DNA of 64,000 nucleotides from Pseudomonas salomonii (lineage in GTDB: Bacteria > Pseudomonadota > Gammaproteobacteria > Pseudomonadales > Pseudomonadaceae), in assembly GCF_900107155.1 (NCBI RefSeq), contig NZ_FNOX01000012.1:41735-105734 (forward strand), given 5' to 3'. Below the pieces are notes generated by a model. That model made no database searches. It was given only the letters and a program-made list of their open reading frames with translations, and was not told where the DNA came from. A program made the position numbers and the translations under genes. Numbering within the stretch: position 1 is the stretch's first letter; each line of letters opens with the position of its first letter. Below are positions 50,944 through 59,087 of this stretch, in pieces.

Positions 50944-52295
50944 TTCAGGCTGCCCTCGCAGGAAGCGCTTCCCACGGGTGGGCCAGCGGGCAGAGACTCG
51001 TCACTTTTAAACGATTTTGAAATACGCAAGCCGATAGCGACAAGGCCAATCACGCTGCACAACAGGAAGACAGAGAACAGAAGGCTGGTTCGCTCAGCGG
51101 ATGCCGGCTGGGCGTAGGCAATGTAAAAGACTAAAGGGAGCTTGATCAGCGCGGACAGTACAAATGTCAGTTTTTTGATAAAGGTCGTATCGCCTTTGGC
51201 ACGCAAGACTGCCCGTTGCGCGAAGAGGGTGATGCAACTGATCAGTGTGATCAGGCTAATTAGAAAAATGACACCGGAGGGCGGGCTGGTTGGCTGTAAT
51301 GTGTGGTAGAGGTAGACATAACAGACGGCCGCGCAAAACAGTGCCAGCGGCAGGCTGTAGAGCAGATAACCAGTCACCGTGACGCTATAGGTGCGTCTGC
51401 TTTCATTAATGGCTTGCGCGATAAACACCGAGGCGGCGGTTGCAAAACCCAGCGAAACACCTTGAAGCATCGCCGTCGTTGAAAAGTAAAAACTCATTAA
51501 CGCCACGAATTGAACATCCTCAACCAGTACGTACAGAATCAGGAAGTCCACCAGCGTTGAAACACTCATTGCCATGAACAAGTTGAACGCATCTGCGCTA
51601 AAGCTGTTTTGAAAGGTGGGCTGGACGCCCGGCGCGTGATGCGCTGTCACGGGGGCGCATGCAACCAGGCGTTTGTAAGCGCGGATCATCAGCGCCAGAT
51701 AGACGAGCTGCGCCACTGCACAGCCGGCGCCCACATACGCCAGGTCAAGTTTGAAATACAGGACACTGACGGCTGAAAAGGCGCCGCCAAGGCTCAGTGA
51801 AACAAGCAAGGCGCGGAAAATATCGTGGCCCTGCTTCTTGGCAATCAACGCCATGTAATAGGGGCTTGCCAAGGTGACGGCAATATAAGAAATCGCCATC
51901 CAACGCAAATAGGTCGGTACCGCACCGACGTCGCCATTCGGCTCTACCAGTCGGGTAATGGCGTGGGCCCCGAGGAAAAATATGACAAAGCAGGCCACCG
52001 CGCCCAGCACCGAAAAACGCACCATGCGTTTGAGCATGGCGTCGAACGCCGCGCGCTGATGGTCGCCATTCAATCGGTTGAGCCGTATGCTGCCGGCGCC
52101 GTTCATGGCAATGATCATGGCGCCATAAATAAAATAGATTCTATTGATGTACCCGGCAGACGCCGCTGCACTCAAGCTGATAGTAGCGGCCAGGAAAATA
52201 CTCAACATGTTCTGCGCGGCATTCACGCAATTGCTCAGCACCAACGGTAGAGCGGTTTTCAGTACGGGCCGCCATTCGGGTAAGGCATGTTTCAC
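50940..52295 (-). CDS. MATE-like (MOP superfamily) exporter
   Basis: This 451-residue polytopic protein has about twelve hydrophobic segments arranged as two similar halves. It begins LKTALPLVLSNCVNAAQNML, typical of MATE/NorM-type proteins. It should export a small molecule or peptide using an ion gradient; a lipid-flippase role is possible for this superfamily. The start is GTG within the preceding stop (GTGA overlap), and the end overlaps the sulfotransferase. The coupling suggests it exports the product made by the neighbouring enzymes. Confidence 0.82.
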   Translation of the reverse strand: MKHALPEWRPVLKTALPLVLSNCVNAAQNMLSIFLAATISLSAAASAGYINRIYFIYGAMIIAMNGAGSIRLNRLNGDHQRAAFDAMLKRMVRFSVLGAVACFVIFFLGAHAITRLVEPNGDVGAVPTYLRWMAISYIAVTLASPYYMALIAKKQGHDIFRALLVSLSLGGAFSAVSVLYFKLDLAYVGAGCAVAQLVYLALMIRAYKRLVACAPVTAHHAPGVQPTFQNSFSADAFNLFMAMSVSTLVDFLILYVLVEDVQFVALMSFYFSTTAMLQGVSLGFATAASVFIAQAINESRRTYSVTVTGYLLYSLPLALFCAAVCYVYLYHTLQPTSPPSGVIFLISLITLISCITLFAQRAVLRAKGDTTFIKKLTFVLSALIKLPLVFYIAYAQPASAERTSLLFSVFLLCSVIGLVAIGLRISKSFKSDESLPAGPPVGSASCEGSLK

Positions 52296-53023
52296 TTCAC
52301 GTCACCCCATATGAATTTGTGCAGCGGTCGCGGCGTCATCCACACATTGAGGTGGCTTGAGTGCTCGTCAGTGGGCAGCGCGCGATGAATCGTGCAGCGA
52401 GGCAGGTACATCACATCACCGGCCTGCAGGGTTATTTCGTAGCTCGGTGCATGTTCCGCCACGTGCGCTCTGACCATAGGCGTATAAAAGTGCGGGGATG
52501 AAACAGCTTCGACGTCTGCAACGATTGCCGGCCACACTTGCCATTTCTTGCTCCCCTCCAGCTGGATGATGAAGGCATCATGGGCGTCAAAATGTTCGTC
52601 AAAAAGAGTGCTGGCGGTGGGGGCGTAAAATAGGCAGAAACTGAACGTGAACGGGGACAATTCTGCATTCAAGCGATTGGCCAGTGTGGTGAAGTTACTG
52701 TCATATTTTTCCAACCAGCGCAGGTAAACGGCGCACCCTTCCTGTGTGATCAACTCCCGGATATTTTCTTTGATGCACCTGCCGCCTGAGGTGTAGGCGT
52801 CACGCTGGCAATACGTTCCATTCTTTATGATCAGCAAATCTTCATGCTCAACAGGGTTGCTCAGCAGGGAGAGAATGTAGTCAGCGCTTTGATTGCCGAC
52901 CAAGGGCTTGGCTGCGGTTTTCGAGGTGATGAGGGATGTTTCCCAGCGGTGGGGAAACAACACCTGCTTGCTGATGCCAAACAGTTCTTCAAACACGGTT
53001 ATCTCTCGGCTCGGTGAGGGCAT
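52292..53023 (-). CDS. JmjC/cupin-8-type 2-oxoglutarate Fe(II) oxygenase-like protein
   Basis: This 243-residue protein shows a cupin core with the HxD metal pair (His144, Asp146 in EHFDAHDAFIIQLEGSKKWQ). The distal metal histidine is His213 in LQAGDVMYLPRCTIHRALP, as in RoxA/ribosomal-oxygenase-like hydroxylases. The KKW and GDxxYLP segments are hallmarks. It would hydroxylate a protein, peptide or small-molecule side chain. The ATG abuts the nucleotidyltransferase stop, and the stop overlaps the exporter start. Confidence 0.82.
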   Translation of the reverse strand: MPSPSREITVFEELFGISKQVLFPHRWETSLITSKTAAKPLVGNQSADYILSLLSNPVEHEDLLIIKNGTYCQRDAYTSGGRCIKENIRELITQEGCAVYLRWLEKYDSNFTTLANRLNAELSPFTFSFCLFYAPTASTLFDEHFDAHDAFIIQLEGSKKWQVWPAIVADVEAVSSPHFYTPMVRAHVAEHAPSYEITLQAGDVMYLPRCTIHRALPTDEHSSHLNVWMTPRPLHKFIWGDVK

Positions 53024-53914
53024 TTAAAGGTGTTCTTCAAGCGCTTGGGTAAACCCTGAAAGCTGGATAAGCAGGTTGTCAGTGGCAGCAGGTGTTGCGC
53101 ACTCGAAGCATTCGGAAAATGCTGAGATAACGGCGCTTGGATAAATCTCATAGCGCACGGAAAAACGTTGCAGGTGGCGATAGCCTCTGAATAATTGCCC
53201 GTTTACAGCAAAGAAAATATGACAAAAAGCCGCATACAAAATCCCCAGCATCTCATAGTAAGTAAAGAAGTCTTTACGGATAAGGTATTTGCTGAGGTTG
53301 TAGTTTTTCAGGTACCGGAGTTTGTCTGAAATAATGAGGCTCGCGTGTTCGTAAGAGAGGTCTATGCGCCGTATCAACTCGTCTACTTCAGGGGTTGAAT
53401 GAAGATAGATACCCTCTTGCAGGTTGGCAAGACAGTCCTGATGGCTGGCTGAAAGGTCAGTCATCGACTGAAAGCTTTCTATCATGTTCTCAAGGCTTTC
53501 CAGGCTGATCAGGCGAACATCCAGTTTGTTGTCAGGTGGAAACTCGGTATCGATTCGATATTCGTATTGCCTATGTTCATAGGGTAAACCAAGGTGTTCC
53601 AGGCAGCCGATCAGGTGGCGCTCGGAAGCGATCAGGCATACATCGGTATCGGAGAGTGTATCGGCCGTGCCTTTTGCCAGTGAGCCGCCAATGAACACCG
53701 CGTGCAGCCTTGAAATAAATTCACTTGCGCCCTGACAGGCAAGAAAGGCCTGTACATGTTGTCGACGCTCTTCAAGTAACCCGCTGTCAGTCATAGGGTG
53801 GTTGGCGGCGGGCAAAAGAATTTGTGCCTCTAATGCATAGAGCGAAAACGGCAGTGCGCAGCGATATTTGCCTGTGCGCTGTATATTCAATGTGTCACCT
53901 TGGATTTTTAACAT
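53024..53914 (-). CDS. Nucleotidyltransferase-fold protein
   Basis: This protein of about 296 residues carries the pol-beta-like nucleotidyltransferase motif FIGGSLAKGTADTLSDTDVCLI, with the GS and DxD residues, then a third acidic residue in KLDVRLISLESL. A long helical C-terminal region follows. Such proteins transfer AMP or another nucleotide to antibiotics, proteins or metabolites. The start is uncertain: ATG 53914 lacks a good ribosome-binding site, while TTG 53944 and ATG 53794 are alternatives. It lies 72 bases after the small peptide gene and directly before the oxygenase gene. Confidence 0.78.
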   Translation of the reverse strand: MLKIQGDTLNIQRTGKYRCALPFSLYALEAQILLPAANHPMTDSGLLEERRQHVQAFLACQGASEFISRLHAVFIGGSLAKGTADTLSDTDVCLIASERHLIGCLEHLGLPYEHRQYEYRIDTEFPPDNKLDVRLISLESLENMIESFQSMTDLSASHQDCLANLQEGIYLHSTPEVDELIRRIDLSYEHASLIISDKLRYLKNYNLSKYLIRKDFFTYYEMLGILYAAFCHIFFAVNGQLFRGYRHLQRFSVRYEIYPSAVISAFSECFECATPAATDNLLIQLSGFTQALEEHL

Positions 53915-53986
53915 GCGATGAAAGGCCCGGCTTGCAAGTATCAAATAGACTGTGCGTCGTGTGTAACGGTTTTTTCGCGTGGAGAA

Positions 53987-54169
53987 TTACATGTAGCGGG
54001 GTTCACCGTCCATCGTGGCGACCATGCCCGATTTGAACAGTTCTTTAGTGGCCAGCATTGCTTTTACTTCTTTGACGCTGTCAGCAGCGTCAGCGGGTTG
54101 AGCGCGGTTGATTTTAGCAGCGAGTGCAGAGAACTTAGCGCGGGAAACGGTTTTCGATTGAGCGGTCAT
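53987..54169 (-). CDS. Small peptide, possible precursor of a modified peptide
   Basis: This 60-residue peptide starts MTAQSKTVSRAKFSALAAK and ends MVATMDGEPRYM. The start has AAGGA exactly six bases upstream, and codon use is typical of a well-expressed Pseudomonas gene. It has no membrane segment, few aromatic residues, and a single tyrosine (Tyr59) next to the C terminus. It heads an operon with a nucleotidyltransferase-fold protein, an oxygenase, an exporter and a sulfotransferase. A substrate (leader plus short core) role is therefore attractive but unproven. A small regulatory protein is the alternative. Confidence 0.6.
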   Translation of the reverse strand: MTAQSKTVSRAKFSALAAKINRAQPADAADSVKEVKAMLATKELFKSGMVATMDGEPRYM

Positions 54170-54293
54170 AATCATTCCTTAATTAGTCTGCAAACCGGGA
54201 TTGATAACGTAGGTGGCTAACGATCGAAAATCAATACGGCATTACAAACTTCATGTTTTTATAATTAAGGCTTAACCGGATTGACTTTAAAGC

Positions 54294-54398
54294 TTAATCT
54301 TTGTGCGGGCGTACCGGCCCGAAACTCAGCAGATGCACCACAGCAATGCCCGGTTCGATGGCCAAGCGCAGGTCGAAAGGTGCGAGGGGCAATCCCGG
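54294..54398 (-). pseudogene. Possible decayed gene fragment
   Basis: A short minus-strand frame reads LPLAPFDLRLAIEPGI and ends in SFGPVRPHKD before TAA. An adjacent frame upstream reads KAIVENAGIAP. Both have coding-like composition, as if one gene had been frameshifted and truncated. I could not identify the parent family. The rest of the gap 54170-54622 holds the peptide-gene promoter region and the MetR-type site, but no other gene I can support. Confidence 0.25.
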
Positions 54399-54477
54399 CA
54401 TTTTCGACGATGGCTTTGCGCGCGATCGTGCGGTGTTTGAGGCCTTGCACTCATCATGAGCAGGGCTAAAGGTTTGG

Positions 54478-54490
54478 TGAAATCAATTCA
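54478..54490. promoter_or_regulatory. Perfect MetR-type site upstream of mesX
   Basis: TGAA-atcaa-TTCA matches the MetR consensus TGAANNNNNTTCA exactly. It lies 133 bases before the mesX ATG, in front of genes for methionine synthesis, which supports MetR control. Confidence 0.6.
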
Positions 54491-54622
54491 TTATCTCTCC
54501 CTCTATGGTCAGCATAAACTGCACCTCATTGTAGATACAGTAAAGACTTGGGCTGAGCGTCAGCGCTATAAGGCAACCCGTGAATTCAAGTCTGTCTCAA
54601 CTTTTTGAGGTGTCAGGTTCTC

Positions 54623-55606
54623 ATGAACAACGCGTTTGAGTTTACGATTAAAAGTACTTGTTTTGATGAGCACTATCGCCCTTCTGAAAACACGCGCGTC
54701 ACCACCAATTTCGCTAATTTGGCGAGGGGCGAGCGCCGCCAGGAAAACTTGCGCAATACCTTGAAGATGATCAATAACCGCTTCAATGCCTTAGCGCATT
54801 GGGACAATGCCAAGGGTGATCGGTATGCGCTCGAGCTCGAGATCGTTTCGGCTGAAATGCAGATCGGTGTTGAAGGCAATGGGCAGGCCATTCCGCTGAT
54901 TGAAGTGTTGAAAACGACGATTGTGGACCGTAAAACCAATGAGCGCCTTGACGGCATCGTCGGCAATAATTTTTCTTCGTATGTACGCGACTATGACTTT
55001 AGCGTGGTATTGCTCGGCCATAATAAGGGCCAAGCCGAATTCAGCACGCCCGATAATTTTGGCGACTTGCATGGCAAGCTGTTCAAATGTTTCGTGAGCT
55101 CGAGTGCGTACACGCAGAATTTTAAGAAACTACCGGTTATCTGCCTGAGTGTTTCGAATACCAAGACCTATCATCGCACTGAGAACCTGCACCCTGTGTT
55201 GGGTGTTGAATACCAGCAGGATGAGCATTCGTTAACCGATGAATACTTCAAGAAGATGGGCTTGAGCGTTCGCTATTTCATGCCGGCAAACAGTGCTGCG
55301 CCGTTGGCGTTTTATTTCTTTGGCGACTTACTCAGCGATTACACCAACCTGGAACTTATCAGCACCATCAGCACGATGGACACCTTTCAAAAAATTTACC
55401 GGCCTGAGATTTACAATGCGAACTCGGTTGCCGGTAAAGCTTATCAACCCAGTTTGAAGCATCAGGATTATTCATTAACCCTGATTGTCTATGATCGAGA
55501 AGAGCGCAATCAGCTGGCGATAGAGCAGGGCCGGTTTGTTGAGGAGAACTTCATCAAGCCCTATCACGCTGTTCTTGAACAGTGGTCCGCTCAATACGCC
55601 GCTTGA
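54623..55606 (+). CDS. mesX: MesX (DUF1852), accessory protein of methionine synthase MesD
   Basis: This 327-residue DUF1852 protein begins NNAFEFTIKSTCFDEHYRPS, with NTRVTTNFANLARGERRQENLRNTL-type family text after it. DUF1852 proteins (MesX) are needed, with oxygen, for the folate-independent methionine synthase MesD. The methyl donor is not settled, to my knowledge. The MesD-like gene follows 29 bases downstream. A MetR-type site upstream points to methionine-responsive expression. Confidence 0.9.
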   Translation: MNNAFEFTIKSTCFDEHYRPSENTRVTTNFANLARGERRQENLRNTLKMINNRFNALAHWDNAKGDRYALELEIVSAEMQIGVEGNGQAIPLIEVLKTTIVDRKTNERLDGIVGNNFSSYVRDYDFSVVLLGHNKGQAEFSTPDNFGDLHGKLFKCFVSSSAYTQNFKKLPVICLSVSNTKTYHRTENLHPVLGVEYQQDEHSLTDEYFKKMGLSVRYFMPANSAAPLAFYFFGDLLSDYTNLELISTISTMDTFQKIYRPEIYNANSVAGKAYQPSLKHQDYSLTLIVYDREERNQLAIEQGRFVEENFIKPYHAVLEQWSAQYAA

Positions 55607-55635
55607 CTCATAAAATTTAAAAGGTTGTGCCTGTC

Positions 55636-56670
55636 ATGAAAAAGTTATTACCCACTTCTACAGCCGGCAGCTTGCCAAAACCCGCCTGGCTTGCCGAGCC
55701 GGAGACGCTGTGGTCACCCTGGAAGTTGCAAGGTGACGAATTAATTGAAGGCAAGCAAGATGCCTTGCGCCTGGCATTGCAGGAACAGCAACACGCCGGG
55801 ATTGATATCGTCAGTGATGGTGAGCAGACTCGCCAACACTTCGTGACGACGTTTATTGAACACCTCAGTGGCGTGGATTTCGAGAAACGTGAAACCGTCA
55901 GAATTCGTGATCGCTATGACGCGAGCGTGCCGACGGTGGTGGGCGCCGTTGCCCGCCAAAAGCCGGTGTTTGTCGAAGATGCCAGGTTCCTGCGCCAGCA
56001 AACCAACCAGCCGATCAAATGGGCGCTGCCAGGCCCCATGACCATGATCGATACGCTGTATGACAACCACTATAAAAGCCGCGAAAAACTCGCGTGGGAA
56101 TTCGCCAGGATCCTCAATGAAGAAGCGCGGGAACTGGAAGCGGCGGGCGTCGACATTATCCAGTTTGATGAACCGGCCTTTAACGTGTTTTTCGACGAGG
56201 TGAATGACTGGGGTGTCGCCACCCTGGAACGGGCCATTGAAGGCCTCAAATGCGAAACGGCGGTGCATATCTGTTATGGCTATGGCATCAAGGCCAACAC
56301 CGATTGGAAAAAGACCCTGGGGTCGGAGTGGCGGCAGTATGAAGAAGCCTTCCCCAAGCTACAGAAGTCCAGTATCGATATCATTTCACTGGAATGTCAC
56401 AACGCCCATGTCCCCATGGAACTGATTGAGTTGATTCGCGGTAAAAAAGTGATGGTCGGGGCCATTGATGTGGCCAACCACGCGATTGAAACGCCCGAGG
56501 AAGTGGCCAATACCCTGCGCAAGGCCCTTCAGTTTGTCGATGCCGACAAGCTTTATCCGTGCACCAATTGCGGCATGGCACCTCTGCCTCGCCACGTCGC
56601 AAGGGGCAAGTTGAATGCGCTGAGTGCTGGCGCAGAGATCGTTCGAAGAGAGCTCCTAAACGCGCGCTGA
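55636..56670 (+). CDS. mesD: Folate-independent methionine synthase MesD (MetE C-terminal-like)
   Basis: This protein of about 344 residues corresponds to the catalytic barrel of MetE without the N-terminal folate-binding half. The zinc ligands are visible: His211 and Cys213 in VHICYGYG and Cys312 in CTNCGMAPLP. IIQFDEPAF is the homocysteine-site segment. It methylates homocysteine to methionine using a donor other than methyltetrahydrofolate. Pairing with a DUF1852 gene identifies it as the MesD rather than the MesA-C group. The ATG at 55636 was chosen over GTG 55627. Confidence 0.9.
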   Translation: MKKLLPTSTAGSLPKPAWLAEPETLWSPWKLQGDELIEGKQDALRLALQEQQHAGIDIVSDGEQTRQHFVTTFIEHLSGVDFEKRETVRIRDRYDASVPTVVGAVARQKPVFVEDARFLRQQTNQPIKWALPGPMTMIDTLYDNHYKSREKLAWEFARILNEEARELEAAGVDIIQFDEPAFNVFFDEVNDWGVATLERAIEGLKCETAVHICYGYGIKANTDWKKTLGSEWRQYEEAFPKLQKSSIDIISLECHNAHVPMELIELIRGKKVMVGAIDVANHAIETPEEVANTLRKALQFVDADKLYPCTNCGMAPLPRHVARGKLNALSAGAEIVRRELLNAR

Positions 56671-56907
56671 GCCAACATTGGAAGGGGTGTACCCAGTTGC
56701 ACTCCCTGTTCAGGATTTACTCTGGCACTTCCCACTACGACGGTCGAGCAACCGAGCTTTCGTGAAGCGCTCGGGCACTCGATGGACGGCCACGCTTGGC
56801 TGCCTGATCCCGGCGTATCACCGTTACGCGCCTTGATCGAGCAACAACTGGGCAACGCTTTGCGCACGCGGCAGTGTCGGCGCTGGATCGCCAAGCGTAG
56901 CGCGTAG
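56671..56907 (+). pseudogene. Possible gene remnant after mesD
   Basis: In the same frame as mesD, an open stretch continues past its stop to TAG at 56905-56907. The portion from about 56740 reads FREALGHSMDGHAWLPDP and then LRALIEQQLGNALRTRQ, which looks coding. No start codon with ribosome-binding site precedes it and I cannot name the family. It may be a decayed gene fragment. Nothing else was seen in this 244-base gap. Confidence 0.25.
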
Positions 56908-56914
56908 ACGGTGG

Positions 56915-58342
56915 TCAGGACGGGGTCATTTGCGCCGCCGCAACCTTCACCCGCGTCGCCCGGCGCGCCATTACCCAGGCCAGCACCGGCGCCAGGGTAA
57001 ACAGGGCAAACAACCAGAGTGCCGCGTTGGCGATGCCGGCATTGCCGGTTGCGTCGTTGATACCCGCCACGTTGGAAATTACCCCGGCCAGTGCCGCGCC
57101 CAGGGCCATGGCGAACAGCTGCAAGGTGGTGATCGACGCGGCGGCCGTGTCCTTGTCCTGCTCCGACGCCACTTGCAGGATGCGCGTGAGCAGGTGCGGC
57201 CAGCCCAGGCCGATGCCGAAGCCGACCAGGAACAGCCCCAGGCAGATCGGCGCCAGCCGCGCCCATTCACCCAGGCTTTCCACCGGTGTGGTGATGGCCA
57301 ACAGCACCAGCCCGGCCACGATAAACAGCGGCCCCGCGAGGATCGCGCGCTGTGCGCCGCGGCCGCTCCAGCCGGAGCTGAGGATTTCCGACACGGTCCA
57401 GCCGGCCGCCATCAGCGCTGCCATGTAACCGGCAACCAGCGGTGATTGGCCATGCAGGTGTTGCAGGAAATACGGCATGAAAATCTCGCTGCTCATGCCG
57501 ATCACCAGCAGGCAAGTGGTTGCATACAGCGCGCACAGCGGGGCGTCGAACTTCAGTGCGTCCCTGGGCAGCAGCCGTAGGGTCGCGGTGGATTCGTGGC
57601 GGATCAGTGCATACACCAGCACGGCGCACACGGCGATGCCCAGCAGGTTCCAGCTCGGCAGCGCCGAAACGCTGCCGGCGCACACGGCCAGCACGGCGGC
57701 GGCCAACAGCACCAGTTGCGGTACCGGCAAGCGGGTTGGCGTGCTCGCCGTGGCGTCGCGTGGCGGAAGTGCGCGGTGGGTGAGCACCATATAGGCAAGG
57801 CTTATCGGCACCATGGCGCCGAAGGCGAAACGCCAGGCATCCATCTCGGCGAATACGCCACCGACCGCCGGGCCGACCAAGGTCGCCACGCCCCACATGC
57901 CGGATACCAGCGCCATCGCCCGCGGCCACAGGCGCTCTTCGAACACCAGTTGGATCATCGAGTAACACAGGGCCAGCAACATGCCGCCGCCCAACCCCTG
58001 AATCAAGCGCCCGACCAGCATCACCGGCATGTTTGGCGCCAGGGCGCAGATCAGCACGCCAACCATAAAGATCAGCGTGGCGAGGGTATACGCCAGCCTT
58101 GGGCCGGTACGTTGCAGCAGCTTGGAGGTGAGGGCTGAGCCGATGATCGAGGCCACCACGTACAGGGTGGTGCTCCACGCATACAGGGCCAGACCGCCGA
58201 TTTCGGCGACCACCGACGGCAGAATGGTCGTGGCGATATAGGTGTTGGTGGCATACAGCGCAATGCCGCCGGAGAGGGCGATGGAACGGGGGGCATTCTT
58301 GCCCCGGAGCAACTCGCTCCAGCTGCTGTCTTGGGTGTGCAT
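56915..58342 (-). CDS. MFS drug efflux transporter (DHA2/EmrB-like)
   Basis: This 475-residue protein has about 12-14 membrane segments. It begins IALSGGIALYATNTYIATTILPSV and shows VGRLIQGLGGGMLLALCYSMIQLVFEERLWPRAMALVSGMWGVATLVGPAVGG, which spans motifs B and C of proton-driven drug antiporters. Length is intermediate between DHA1 and DHA2. It is divergent from a cysteine-rich SufR-like regulator, and paired operator-like boxes lie in the region between them. The substrate is unknown. Confidence 0.9.
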   Translation of the reverse strand: MHTQDSSWSELLRGKNAPRSIALSGGIALYATNTYIATTILPSVVAEIGGLALYAWSTTLYVVASIIGSALTSKLLQRTGPRLAYTLATLIFMVGVLICALAPNMPVMLVGRLIQGLGGGMLLALCYSMIQLVFEERLWPRAMALVSGMWGVATLVGPAVGGVFAEMDAWRFAFGAMVPISLAYMVLTHRALPPRDATASTPTRLPVPQLVLLAAAVLAVCAGSVSALPSWNLLGIAVCAVLVYALIRHESTATLRLLPRDALKFDAPLCALYATTCLLVIGMSSEIFMPYFLQHLHGQSPLVAGYMAALMAAGWTVSEILSSGWSGRGAQRAILAGPLFIVAGLVLLAITTPVESLGEWARLAPICLGLFLVGFGIGLGWPHLLTRILQVASEQDKDTAAASITTLQLFAMALGAALAGVISNVAGINDATGNAGIANAALWLFALFTLAPVLAWVMARRATRVKVAAAQMTPS

Positions 58343-58383
58343 CGACGATTCCTTGTGCCGCTGGCAGGCTTGGGTTAATTTGC

Positions 58384-58447
58384 CAAGTAATTGCTTTGAA
58401 TATTGCGACGAGGCTGTTTATTTTGTCAAGAAACGACTTGGAATATT
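58384..58447. promoter_or_regulatory. Twin CAAG-N6-CTT-GAATATT boxes between MFS and SufR-like genes
   Basis: Two direct copies of a dyad occur: CCAAGTAATTGCTTTGAATATT-like at 58384-58404 (CAAG-N6-CTTT-GAATATT) and 58427-58447 (CAAG-N6-CTTG-GAATATT). They start 43 bases apart, about four helical turns. This suits cooperative binding of a dimeric regulator controlling both divergent genes. Confidence 0.6.
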
Positions 58448-59061
58448 CGCCGGTGTCGCCGGCGGATCGTTTGCTGCACCTGCTCAAGACCCGTGGGCCA
58501 CAATTGGCCAGTGATGCCGGTGAGTTCCTCGGCACCACCGGTGAAGCGGCACGCCAGCAGTTGGTGAAACTGGCCGCCAGTGGGTTGGTGGAGGCCCGCT
58601 CCGAGGTGCGTGGGGTAGGGCGCCCGACCCAGGTCTGGCAGCTCACGGCGGCGGGGCACGCGCGCTTTCCCGACACCCATTCCGAACTCACCGTGCAACT
58701 GTTGCAGACCGTGCGCGAGACCTTTGGTGAAGAGGCTATCGAGCGTTTGATCGACGTGCGCGAGCGCCAGACCCTGGCGTTGTATGAACGTGAGATGCAA
58801 GGCGTTCGCGGCCTTAAAGCGCGGGTCGAAAAGCTTGCGGCACTGCGCACGCGTGAAGGTTACATGGCCCAGTGCAGCGAGCAGCCGGACGGCGCCCTGA
58901 TCCTGGTGGAGAACCATTGCCCGATCTGCGCAGCGGCGACCGCGTGCCAAGGGTTTTGCCGCGCAGAATTGCAGGTGTTCGAGCAGGTGCTACGGGCCAA
59001 GGTCGAGCGCGTGGAACATATCCAGCTGGGCGCGCGACGGTGTGCTTATCGGATTCACTGA
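58438..59061 (+). CDS. SufR/ArsR-like HTH regulator with C-terminal cysteine cluster
   Basis: This protein of about 207 residues has an N-terminal winged helix (DRLLHLLKTRGPQLASDAGEFLGTTGEAARQQLVKL, then RGVGRPTQVWQLT) and a helical middle. The C-terminal cysteine cluster NHCPICAAATACQGFCRAEL (Cys161, 164, 170, 174 with this start) resembles SufR-type iron-sulfur sensors. It probably senses redox state, iron-sulfur status or a reactive compound and controls the divergent MFS pump. The start is uncertain: TTG 58438, GTG 58453 or TTG 58396. The last would place an operator box inside the gene. Confidence 0.82.
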   Translation: MEYSPVSPADRLLHLLKTRGPQLASDAGEFLGTTGEAARQQLVKLAASGLVEARSEVRGVGRPTQVWQLTAAGHARFPDTHSELTVQLLQTVRETFGEEAIERLIDVRERQTLALYEREMQGVRGLKARVEKLAALRTREGYMAQCSEQPDGALILVENHCPICAAATACQGFCRAELQVFEQVLRAKVERVEHIQLGARRCAYRIH

Positions 59062-59064
59062 ACG

Positions 59065-59085
59065 CGCCACCTTTAATCGGTGGCG
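59065..59085. terminator. Hairpin between convergent SufR-like and cynR genes
   Basis: cgccacc and ggtggcg form a 7-bp stem with a 7-base loop in the 26-base gap between the two stops. It is a candidate shared terminator without a long T-run. Confidence 0.4.
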
Positions 59086-59087
59086 TT

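Noticed and set aside
57267..58850. 527-codon minus-strand open frame across the MFS and regulator genes
   Set aside because: It runs through the divergent promoter region and opposes the SufR-like gene, and its translation is low-complexity.
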